Positions 1-6,587 of a stretch of DNA of 8,750 bases are shown here, in pieces. Every line of letters starts with the position of its first letter. The stretch's first letter is position 1. The notes under the pieces are model-generated. The model ran no database searches. It saw nothing but the letters and a program-made list of their open reading frames with translations, and had not been told where the DNA came from. Source of the stretch: an uncultured Prevotellaceae bacterium (GTDB lineage: Bacteria; Bacteroidota; Bacteroidia; Bacteroidales; Bacteroidaceae); contig CALZOH010000138.1 of assembly GCA_945827465.1 (NCBI GenBank), forward strand, positions 1 to 8,750, in the 5' to 3' direction. The position numbers were made by a program, and so were the translations under genes.

Positions 1-160
1 GAGCCACTTTGCCAGCATAGCAAAACCACTAAATTGGAAAAATGAGCCACTTTGCCAGCATAGCAAAACCACTAAATTGGAAAAAGGAGGCACTTTGCCA
101 GCATGCAAAACCGCTACCTTGAGAAAGGAAGGCATTTTGCGCGCATGCAAAGATACGGGA
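1..160. repeat. Degenerate tandem repeat array, about four units of 41-43 bp
   Basis: Units 1 (1-43) and 2 (44-86) differ only at their last base. Unit 3 (87-127) is diverged and about 41 bp. Unit 4 (from 128 to about 160) is more diverged again. The shared core reads CACTTTGCCAGCATAGCAAAA in units 1 and 2, with inverted arms TTTGC and GCAAA around a 6-7 base centre; units 3 and 4 have the palindrome GCATGC at that centre. The unit length is not a multiple of three, which argues against a coding repeat. The units abut without spacers, so this is not CRISPR. The array runs to the left edge, so its full copy number is unknown. Unit 4 overlaps a leftward promoter. Confidence 0.85.
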
Positions 161-178
161 AGACTAACGGCTACACAA
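148..178 (-). promoter_or_regulatory. Leftward Bacteroidetes-type promoter
   Basis: On the minus strand TTG (178-176) is followed by 20 bases and then TATCTTTG (155-148), a full match to TAnnTTTG. Transcription would start at roughly 140-145 and run left through the repeats out of the window. The gene it serves is not visible. Bases 161-250 hold nothing else I can identify, apart from a run of seven A (206-212) without a stem beside it. Confidence 0.55.
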
Positions 179-250
179 TATCAAGCCGCATTAAACGACT
201 TCGAGAAAAAAATCAGGTGAAAGGAATGAAAGAATGGTACATAAACCTAA

Positions 251-1225
251 TTAAATCGTTCTTTCTGAAACGAATTTAATATATGACAATAGCGATTGTT
301 TGATCTCCTCATTCTTAAACCGGTCTAAAATGGCCACGGCAACGTCTGCATACTTTTGCATCACCTCTTGAGCATAATCAACACCTCCATTGTCGATGGT
401 AAATTGAACCAATTCGGCTATTTCTTCTGTCGTTGCCAAACCGGCACGAACCCTGCGAGCCAAATTTTTGATCCGATCGTTGGCTTTGGTTCTCAATACA
501 TAGAGAACAGGAAGCGTCAATTTGCCCTCAGACATATCATTACCAGTCGGCTTGCCAATCTGAGGATTGTCAAAATAATCGAATATATCGTCTTTAATCT
601 GAAAACACATACCTAAAAGGCTTCCGAAACGGGTCATTAAGGCCACTTGCTTCTCAGAAGCGGCTACCGACAAGGCGCCCACCTCAGCGGCTGAAGAAAA
701 CAAGGCTGCCGTCTTCAATTTAATGACATCGTAGTAGGAATCTTCCGAAAACTCATCCTCGTAAGTGTTGGATAACTGAATGATTTCGCCTGAAGCCAAC
801 TGTTTACCCAAATGGGAGATGTGCTCAACAATACGAAGATTACCGGTCTGCGCTGCTTTCTCCAACGAAGAAGATAACAGGAAATCGCCCACCAAAACTG
901 CTACATTATTACCATATTCTGAATGAACCGCAGCCTGACCGCGACGCTCATCACTCTCATCGACAATGTCATCATGTATAAGACTTGCATTGTGGAGCAG
1001 TTCGAGCATGACGGCAGACAGATAGGTGGCTTCAGTAGGCACTCCGAACTCTCTTGCAACCAACAAAAGAAGGATGGGACGCATCTGTTTGCCACGATGC
1101 TGACGAATATGTTCAAAAATAACATTCAAAAGCTTGTTCGGATGGGTCAATGTCTCATCAAACAAGCGGTTGAACCGGTTCAAATCCGATTCGATGGGTT
1201 GAATAATATGGTGCAGCTGATTCAC
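251..1225 (-). CDS. Long-chain all-trans polyprenyl diphosphate synthase
   Basis: Extends an allylic prenyl diphosphate by successive condensation with isopentenyl diphosphate. In this group of bacteria the long product most likely becomes the menaquinone side chain. The 324-residue protein has the two aspartate-rich metal-binding motifs of the trans-prenyltransferases: DDIVDE at residues 85-90 and DDIFD at 212-216, followed by GKPTGND. The small alanine five residues before the first motif fits long-chain enzymes of the IspB type; exact chain length cannot be read from sequence. I chose GTG at 1225 (protein VNQLHHIIQP...). The frame stays open to a TTG at 1267, but the best promoter lies inside that extension and homologues as I recall them begin at this point. 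It is divergent from polA and appears monocistronic within the window. No convincing terminator follows it. Confidence 0.93.
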   Translation of the reverse strand: MNQLHHIIQPIESDLNRFNRLFDETLTHPNKLLNVIFEHIRQHRGKQMRPILLLLVAREFGVPTEATYLSAVMLELLHNASLIHDDIVDESDERRGQAAVHSEYGNNVAVLVGDFLLSSSLEKAAQTGNLRIVEHISHLGKQLASGEIIQLSNTYEDEFSEDSYYDVIKLKTAALFSSAAEVGALSVAASEKQVALMTRFGSLLGMCFQIKDDIFDYFDNPQIGKPTGNDMSEGKLTLPVLYVLRTKANDRIKNLARRVRAGLATTEEIAELVQFTIDNGGVDYAQEVMQKYADVAVAILDRFKNEEIKQSLLSYIKFVSERTI

Positions 1226-1243
1226 TAATGTTCGTTTAGAGCG

Positions 1244-1275
1244 CAAAAATACAAATTCGCAGGGCAATTCATCAA
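1244..1275 (-). promoter_or_regulatory. Promoter of the polyprenyl synthase gene
   Basis: On the minus strand TATTTTTG (1251-1244) matches TAnnTTTG exactly, and a TTG lies 21 bases upstream (1275-1273). The expected start of transcription is near 1239, giving a leader of only about 14 bases before the GTG start at 1225. This position supports rejecting the longer reading frame that begins at 1267. Confidence 0.6.
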
Positions 1276-1285
1276 CAAAATTGCG

Positions 1286-1293
1286 TATTTTTA
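1286..1293 (+). promoter_or_regulatory. Probable -7 element of the polA promoter
   Basis: TATTTTTA matches seven of the eight positions in an alignment to TAnnTTTG, counting the two free positions, and differs only at the last base. No clear TTG is found at the right distance upstream. It lies about 20 bases before the polA ATG and 35 bases from the -7 element of the divergent gene, so the two promoters share one short region. Confidence 0.4.
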
Positions 1294-1303
1294 CAGCTAA
1301 AAA

Positions 1304-1311
1304 AGGAAAGG
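1304..1311 (+). promoter_or_regulatory. Shine-Dalgarno-like site deciding the polA start
   Basis: AGGAAAGG ends two bases before ATG 1314. Purine-rich sites like this are uncommon in this phylum. Together with the upstream -7 element it favours ATG 1314 over the TTG at 1281, which would start eleven codons earlier. Confidence 0.45.
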
Positions 1312-1313
1312 CA

Positions 1314-4124
1314 ATGGAAAAACTCTTCTTACTCGATGCCTACGCATTAATATTCCGTGCATACTACGCTTTAATACGTACTCCACGCGTCAATTCTAAA
1401 GGATTCAACACCTCCGCCATATTCGGATTTGTCAATACGCTGGAAGAAATTCTCCACAAGCACCAACCGACCCATATCGGTATAGCCTTCGATCCATCGG
1501 GACCGACATTCAGACACGAGGCTTTTCAGGAATATAAGGCACAACGAGAGTCTACCCCCGAAGACATCAAGAGGTCTGTACCCATCATCAAGGACATCAT
1601 CGAGGCTTATCACATCCCTATTTTGGAAGTAAAAGGATTTGAAGCTGACGACGTCATCGGTACTCTTTCGTGGCAAGCCGGTCAAAAAGGAATCGAAACC
1701 TATATGGTGACGCCCGACAAGGACTACGGTCAACTGGTCAGCCCTACCACCTTGCAACTCAAACCCGGCACGGGCGGATTCAGTTTGTTGGGCGAAGCAG
1801 AAATCAAGGAAAAATACTCCATTCGAGAAACCTCCCAAGTAATCGACATACTCGGCCTGATGGGTGACACGGCCGACAATATTCCGGGATGCCCGGGAGT
1901 GGGCGAAAAGACCGCTACTCAGCTCATACAACAATTTAACAGCATCGAGGGAATATACGAACACATCGAAGAATGCAAAGGCAAGCTCAAAGAAAAGCTT
2001 CTTGCCAACCGCGAAAAGGTGGAATTCTCCAAATTCCTGGCCACGATCAGAAAAGATGTACCTATAGAGCTCGACATGGAGCGTCTTGCCAAAAAAGAAA
2101 TCAATAAGGAAGCCCTGCGAGGCATTTTTGAAGAACTAGAATTCAGAAGCCTCATCAAAAAGATCTGTGGTGAGCCAACAGAACAAGCCAACTCCCCCAC
2201 CCCAACTAAATTTTCTCCGAGTAAAGAAGCTAACCCAAAACAGGGACCTATTCAACTCGATTTGTTTGGGGATAATCCCATTGACGAACCGAAAGAAATT
2301 CTACACGAAAATTTCAAAGAGGAATCGTTAGCCGGTGCGAAGTACGAAATTGTTGATACAGAAAGCAAAATAGAGGAATTGCGCGAAAAATTATTGACAA
2401 ACAGCCTTGCGACATTCAGCCTTGCCACCACCACACTGAATGGCATCGACGCCGAAATCACCTCTATGGCCTGGTCCACCCGCTCGGGCGAAGCATTTTT
2501 CTTGAGTTGCGAGGGTGGAGACCGCAGCCCGGCTTGCGTGATGGAAAAATTTCGGGACATATTCGAGTCAGAGAAAATCATGAAGGTAGGACACAACCTG
2601 AAATTCTCTCAACTGGCCCTCTCGCACTATGGCATACAATTGAAGGGACCTCTCTTCGACACGATGCTGGCCCATTACATCATTCAACCCGAACTGAAGC
2701 ATGACCTGGACTATGTTTCTCAAATCTACCTTCACCATGAAGGCATGTCGCTCGAACCATATTTCGGAAGCAAATGGAGAGAAGAGAGAAACATGCGCCT
2801 GATGCCGGAAGAAGAACTCGTCAACTTCGTCTGCGAACAGACCGATATGACAATACGCCTCTATCCGAGATTGAAATCAGAGATCCGGCATTACGGCATG
2901 GAGGCTCTCTTCCATGAAGTTGAGATGCCTCTGGCCTGCGTACTGGCTAAAATGGAAACAAACGGAGTGGTCATCAACCGCGAAAGCCTTCGCGAGACAT
3001 CGAAGATATTCACTGAAAGGATGCAAGAATACGAGCAAGAGGTCTTCCGCATCAGTCAGCATCCCTTCAACCTGTCTTCGCCGAAGCAGGTTGGTGACGT
3101 GCTGTTTGGCGAAATGAAACTCCTGGCCAAACCCAAGAAAACCAAGAGCGGACAATATGTGACGTCAGAAGCGGTTTTGGAAGAAATCAGACACACGGCA
3201 CCCATCGTTGACAACCTGCTGAAGTATCGCGGCATGAAAAAACTGCTCACTACCTACGTGGATGCCCTTCCCACCTTGGTCAACCCTCGAACGGGGCATA
3301 TTCACACCAATTTCAACCAAGCAGTAACGGCTACCGGACGCCTCAGTTCGAGCAATCCCAACCTGCAAAACATTCCCGTACGCGGTGACGACGGTAAAGA
3401 GATACGAAGAGCCTTCATCCCCGAACCCGGCAGCCTGTTCCTCTCGGCCGACTACTCACAAATCGAACTGCGCATCATGGCTCATCTGAGCGGCGACATC
3501 CATATGATTGAAGCTTTCAGACATGGTTACGACATCCATGCAGCTACGGCAGCCAAGATATATCATAAGCACATCGAAGAAATCAGTGGCGACGAACGCC
3601 GAAAGGCCAAAACGGCCAACTTTGGCATTATCTACGGCATCACAGTCTTCGGACTGGCACAACGCATCGGTATTTCGCGCAGCGAAGCCAAAGAGTTAAT
3701 TGAAAATTACTTTATCACCTTCCCCGGAGTGCAACAGTTCATGCAAAACAGCATTGAAAAAGCACGGAGCAGAGGTTATATCGAAACACTCTTCCACCGC
3801 CGGCGCTACCTTCCCGACATCCAATCGGGCAACGCCGTTGTGCGCGGTTATGCTGAGCGCAATGCCATCAACGCACCCATCCAAGGTTCGGCTGCCGACA
3901 TTATTAAGGTAGCCATGGTACGCATCGCCAACCGGTTTGAGAAGGAAGGCATACAGTCAAAAATGATTCTCCAGGTTCACGACGAATTAAACTTCAGTGT
4001 CATTCCCGAAGAAAAAGAGCAGGTTGAACTGATTGTCAAGCACGAAATGGAACAAGCCTGCCAACTTGAGGTGCCCCTCATCGCTGAAATAGGTTGGGGA
4101 AAGAACTGGCTGGAGGCTCATTAA
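1314..4124 (+). CDS. polA: DNA polymerase I, proofreading site apparently inactive
   Basis: Fills gaps and removes primers in replication and repair. The 936-residue protein has three domains. The 5' nuclease (about 1-290) keeps the expected carboxylates in DAYALIFRAYYAL, FDPSGPTFRH, EADDVIG, PDKDYGQLV and GLMGDTADNIPG. A linker (about 290-340) carries QLDLF at 314-318. The 3'-5' exonuclease-like domain (about 345-530) has lost its catalytic residues: FSLATT replaces FDTETT (Ser369, Ala371), NLKFS replaces NLKYD (Ser432), and FVCEQ replaces YACED (Phe505, Gln509). The polymerase domain is intact: Asp713 in DYSQIELR, O-helix Arg762, Lys766, Phe770 and Tyr774, and QVHDEL with Asp890. The usual fold length is retained, so only the proofreading chemistry seems lost. 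ATG 1314 is preferred to TTG 1281. The GH20 gene follows after 40 bases with no visible terminator or promoter between them. Confidence 0.97.
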   Translation: MEKLFLLDAYALIFRAYYALIRTPRVNSKGFNTSAIFGFVNTLEEILHKHQPTHIGIAFDPSGPTFRHEAFQEYKAQRESTPEDIKRSVPIIKDIIEAYHIPILEVKGFEADDVIGTLSWQAGQKGIETYMVTPDKDYGQLVSPTTLQLKPGTGGFSLLGEAEIKEKYSIRETSQVIDILGLMGDTADNIPGCPGVGEKTATQLIQQFNSIEGIYEHIEECKGKLKEKLLANREKVEFSKFLATIRKDVPIELDMERLAKKEINKEALRGIFEELEFRSLIKKICGEPTEQANSPTPTKFSPSKEANPKQGPIQLDLFGDNPIDEPKEILHENFKEESLAGAKYEIVDTESKIEELREKLLTNSLATFSLATTTLNGIDAEITSMAWSTRSGEAFFLSCEGGDRSPACVMEKFRDIFESEKIMKVGHNLKFSQLALSHYGIQLKGPLFDTMLAHYIIQPELKHDLDYVSQIYLHHEGMSLEPYFGSKWREERNMRLMPEEELVNFVCEQTDMTIRLYPRLKSEIRHYGMEALFHEVEMPLACVLAKMETNGVVINRESLRETSKIFTERMQEYEQEVFRISQHPFNLSSPKQVGDVLFGEMKLLAKPKKTKSGQYVTSEAVLEEIRHTAPIVDNLLKYRGMKKLLTTYVDALPTLVNPRTGHIHTNFNQAVTATGRLSSSNPNLQNIPVRGDDGKEIRRAFIPEPGSLFLSADYSQIELRIMAHLSGDIHMIEAFRHGYDIHAATAAKIYHKHIEEISGDERRKAKTANFGIIYGITVFGLAQRIGISRSEAKELIENYFITFPGVQQFMQNSIEKARSRGYIETLFHRRRYLPDIQSGNAVVRGYAERNAINAPIQGSAADIIKVAMVRIANRFEKEGIQSKMILQVHDELNFSVIPEEKEQVELIVKHEMEQACQLEVPLIAEIGWGKNWLEAH

Positions 4125-4164
4125 CCGAAATTACACATACACCAATCATTATAATCAGTCCATC

Positions 4165-5778
4165 ATGACAAAATCCTTATTAACATGCCTGTTGACGGCA
4201 TTCATTCTTTCGTGCAGCAATCTGCGCGCCGAAGTTAACATCATTCCACGCCCCACTCAAATCATAGAAGGCAGCGGCGAGTTCGTCCTTCAAGATGAAC
4301 AAACCATCAGTTTCAACCATCCGTCCATTTCTAAAGCCGGCGGATACCTGCAGCGCATTCTGACGCGTGCCACCGGATACAATATCCCTGTAAAAAAAGG
4401 AAATAAGGGGCAGATTAAGCTCATTTTGAGCAAATCCACCCCGACGGAAGACGAAAGTTACCGACTCAAAGTCACTCAGAACGATGTGACCATCGAAGCT
4501 GCGAGCTACCGAGGCATTATCAATGGTATCGCCAGCCTGCGCCAACTCCTGCCCGATGCCATCGAAAAGCGCAGCATAGTAAGCGGAGTGAAGTGGAACG
4601 TCCCCGTTGTAGAAATTAAGGACAAACCAGCTTATCATTGGCGCGGACTGATGCTCGACCCGTCGCGCCACTTCTATTCAGTGGAGGAAACCGAACGTTT
4701 TCTGGACCACATGGCACTGTATAAGTTTAACAAATTTCATTGGCACCTCACCGACGGCGTGGGTTGGAGGATAGAAATCAAACAGTACCCTGAACTCACC
4801 CGCAAAGGAGCATGGAGGGAGTTCCGGGCAGACATTGATGAGGCGTGCATGAACCGTGCCAAGAACGAGAACAACCCCACCCTATTGATACCCGAGAAGT
4901 ATTGTCGCACCGAAAACGGCAAAACACTTTACGGAGGCTTTTACACACAGGACGATATACGCGAAGTACTTTACTTTGCTTCCGTCAGAGGCATCGACAT
5001 CATTCCTGAAATCGACATGCCCGGCCACAACTGGATCACCACACAGTGCTACCCTTGGCTGTCATGCGGCAACGACGGCAACGACCCCCTCTGCTTGGGA
5101 AAAGAGACCACCCTGGAATTCTGCCGCAATGTCTACAAAGAAATCTTTGACCTCTTCCCCTATGAATACGTCCATATTGGAGGAGATGAAGTAGACCGCA
5201 ACCGCTGGAACAACTGCGCCGATTGCCAGAAACGCATCAAAGAGAAAAATCTGAAGGATGTGACAGAGTTGCAAGCCTGGTTTACGAAGTATATGGAGAA
5301 ATATTTCAACCAACACGGACGTAAACTGATGGGTTGGGACGAAATTCTTGAAGGAGGAGTCAGTAAAACGGCCACCGTATATTGGTGGCGTGGCGATCAT
5401 GCCGATGTGGCGCAGAAGTCAACCAATATGGGTAACGAAGTAGTGATTTGCCCGACCACGTTCTGTTACTTTGATTACGGACAAGACAACAACACCGTGG
5501 AACGCATCTATCGCGGCGACATCATCCCTGCCGACCTCAATGCCCAACAACTCAAATTGGTGAAAGGTATTCAGTCAAACATCTGGGGTGAATTCATTCC
5601 CACAGAAGCACGCATGCAATTCATGGTCTTCCCGCGAGCTTTGGCCATGATTGAGAAAACATGGACGCCCAAGGAGGCACAAGATTGGGACAACTTTCGC
5701 CTGAGAATGCAAGGTCAGCTCTCGCGCCTGAAAGCAGCCGGCATCAATTACCGCCCCCTCGAAACCAACCAACCGTAA
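4165..5778 (+). CDS. GH20 beta-N-acetylhexosaminidase, secreted or lipoprotein
   Basis: Removes terminal N-acetylglucosamine or N-acetylgalactosamine from glycans by substrate-assisted catalysis. The 537-residue protein begins with a signal sequence whose ILSC (Cys17) fits a lipobox; cleavage after LRA (residue 22) by the ordinary signal peptidase is the alternative. An N-terminal GH20b-like domain spans about 24-150 and the barrel about 155-510. Visible active-site elements are substrate-binding Arg160 (YHWRGLMLD), WHLTDGVGWR, the catalytic pair Asp341-Glu342 in HIGGDE, the aromatic stretch YWWRGD, Tyr435 or Tyr438 in CYFDYGQ, and NIWGEF. There is no accessory binding domain. No SusC/SusD pair or other glycosidase lies nearby, so the exact substrate cannot be inferred; scavenging of host, dietary or peptidoglycan-derived amino sugars are all possible. 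It may be co-transcribed with polA. Confidence 0.95.
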   Translation: MTKSLLTCLLTAFILSCSNLRAEVNIIPRPTQIIEGSGEFVLQDEQTISFNHPSISKAGGYLQRILTRATGYNIPVKKGNKGQIKLILSKSTPTEDESYRLKVTQNDVTIEAASYRGIINGIASLRQLLPDAIEKRSIVSGVKWNVPVVEIKDKPAYHWRGLMLDPSRHFYSVEETERFLDHMALYKFNKFHWHLTDGVGWRIEIKQYPELTRKGAWREFRADIDEACMNRAKNENNPTLLIPEKYCRTENGKTLYGGFYTQDDIREVLYFASVRGIDIIPEIDMPGHNWITTQCYPWLSCGNDGNDPLCLGKETTLEFCRNVYKEIFDLFPYEYVHIGGDEVDRNRWNNCADCQKRIKEKNLKDVTELQAWFTKYMEKYFNQHGRKLMGWDEILEGGVSKTATVYWWRGDHADVAQKSTNMGNEVVICPTTFCYFDYGQDNNTVERIYRGDIIPADLNAQQLKLVKGIQSNIWGEFIPTEARMQFMVFPRALAMIEKTWTPKEAQDWDNFRLRMQGQLSRLKAAGINYRPLETNQP

Positions 5779-5808
5779 GATCGGCTTAAAACGCGGTAAT
5801 TATCCCTC

Positions 5809-5861
5809 TCCGGCCGGGAAGTGACGCTTATCCACAAGATGGCAGTCATTTCTCGGCCGGA
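5809..5861. repeat. Long hairpin downstream of the GH20 gene
   Basis: The arms 5809-5825 and 5845-5861 pair along 17 bp with two G-U pairs and no bulge, closing a 19-base loop. The outer 8 bp are the GC-rich TCCGGCCG. It begins 31 bases after the GH20 stop codon. No T-run follows on the plus strand, so it is not a standard intrinsic terminator; protection of the mRNA 3' end or a protein-binding inverted repeat are alternatives. Confidence 0.7.
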
Positions 5862-5876
5862 ATGGAATGCTACCGA

Positions 5877-5903
5877 CCAAGAGTCAGACCTCTCGACTCT
5901 TGG
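5877..5903. repeat. Second inverted repeat in the same gap
   Basis: CCAAGAGTC (5877-5885) and GACTCTTGG (5895-5903) are perfect 9-bp inverted arms around a 9-base loop. There is no T-run on either side. It sits 15 bases after the larger hairpin. The rest of this 233-base gap (5779-6011) holds no coding sequence I can support. Confidence 0.65.
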
Positions 5904-5975
5904 CAGAACAACTATCACCATCAGGCCGGCGCGAGTAAAGCCGTACACCACAACTACCATCTCGCGAAATATCCA

Positions 5976-5983
5976 TAAATTTG
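5976..5983 (+). promoter_or_regulatory. -7 promoter element of the two-gene unit
   Basis: TAAATTTG is an exact TAnnTTTG match. Transcription would start near 5988-5990, about 22 bases before ATG 6012. No TTG is seen at the expected upstream distance. Confidence 0.5.
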
Positions 5984-6011
5984 CAGAAAAAAAGAACTAT
6001 CCCCCCTCGCC

Positions 6012-6566
6012 ATGACGAAAGCCAAGCCCATAGATTGGAATTTCAGTATCACCACAGATCTCATCCATTTCGACATTGAACCTTCGGAAGGAAATGATTT
6101 CATCCTGCAAAAAAAAGAGGGACGTATTCACCTGGTGAGCCCCCGTAAAAAATTCACGACCGACGAATACTTCCAGAAATGGTTGAGAACCGTTGTGCGC
6201 GAAATACTGCGGAAGGAAGCTCACCGGCTCTTTCCCACCATCGTAAGACATTGGGCGGAACAGACGGGACTCACTTATCAGCAATTACATATCCATCAAA
6301 CCAAGAGCAAATGGGGAAGTTTCTCAGGATTGGGCAATATCAACCTGTCGACATACCTCATGCTGATGGACAGAAAATATATCGACTACACCGTATGTCA
6401 CGAGTTGTGCCACAGCAGGGAAATGAACCACAGCCCACGCTTTTGGCAACTGTTGAACCAAGTGACACAAACCGACGCCAAACAAATTGGCCGCGAAATG
6501 AACAACTGCGTGAAAAGTTGGTATGAATCCGGTGACCCACGCTACACCATCATCTCAGGAAAATAG
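6012..6566 (+). CDS. YgjP-type zinc metallopeptidase-like protein (DUF45 family)
   Basis: The 184-residue protein carries HELCH at 130-134 followed by His140 in EMNHSPRFW. This is the HExxH-x5-H arrangement of the YgjP-like metal-dependent hydrolase family, in which the three histidines bind zinc and Glu131 would activate water. The upstream block KSKWGSFSGLGNINLSTYL is the other conserved part of that family. There is no signal peptide or membrane segment, so it should be cytoplasmic. Its substrate is unknown, as for most of this family; members are often found beside restriction or other unrelated genes, so the name says little about the job. It has its own promoter (5976) and is followed after 21 bases by the unknown membrane protein, which makes an operon likely. 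The start has no Shine-Dalgarno site, which is usual here. Confidence 0.85.
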   Translation: MTKAKPIDWNFSITTDLIHFDIEPSEGNDFILQKKEGRIHLVSPRKKFTTDEYFQKWLRTVVREILRKEAHRLFPTIVRHWAEQTGLTYQQLHIHQTKSKWGSFSGLGNINLSTYLMLMDRKYIDYTVCHELCHSREMNHSPRFWQLLNQVTQTDAKQIGREMNNCVKSWYESGDPRYTIISGK

Positions 6567-6587
6567 CCACTCTTTGACCTTGCAAAC

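Noticed and set aside
1..160. The repeat array as a CRISPR
   Set aside because: Units of 41-43 bases abut with no unique spacers between them, and no cas gene is present.
206..212. Run of seven T on the minus strand as a terminator of the polyprenyl synthase gene
   Set aside because: No adequate stem lies directly before it; GGT/ACC arms nearby give only three base pairs.
1226..1267. Extended N-terminus of the polyprenyl synthase from TTG 1267
   Set aside because: The exact -7 element at 1251-1244 lies inside this extension, and the added residues do not look like the family.
1281..1313. Extended N-terminus of PolA from TTG 1281
   Set aside because: It would start before the likely -7 element, and ATG 1314 has a Shine-Dalgarno-like site and the usual family start MEKLFLLDAY.
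4125..4164. Separate promoter for the GH20 gene
   Set aside because: No TAnnTTTG match is found in these 40 bases; co-transcription with polA or a promoter inside polA is more likely.
4180..4671. 163-residue minus-strand reading frame
   Set aside because: It lies wholly antisense to the well-supported GH20 gene and has no recognisable motif.
4165..5778. The hexosaminidase as part of a polysaccharide-utilisation locus
   Set aside because: No SusC/SusD-like gene, sensor or second glycosidase is in the window; the neighbours are housekeeping genes.
5748..6015. Short reading frames on both strands in the gap after the GH20 gene
   Set aside because: They read through the palindromes and the promoter, overlap each other, and show no protein-like features.
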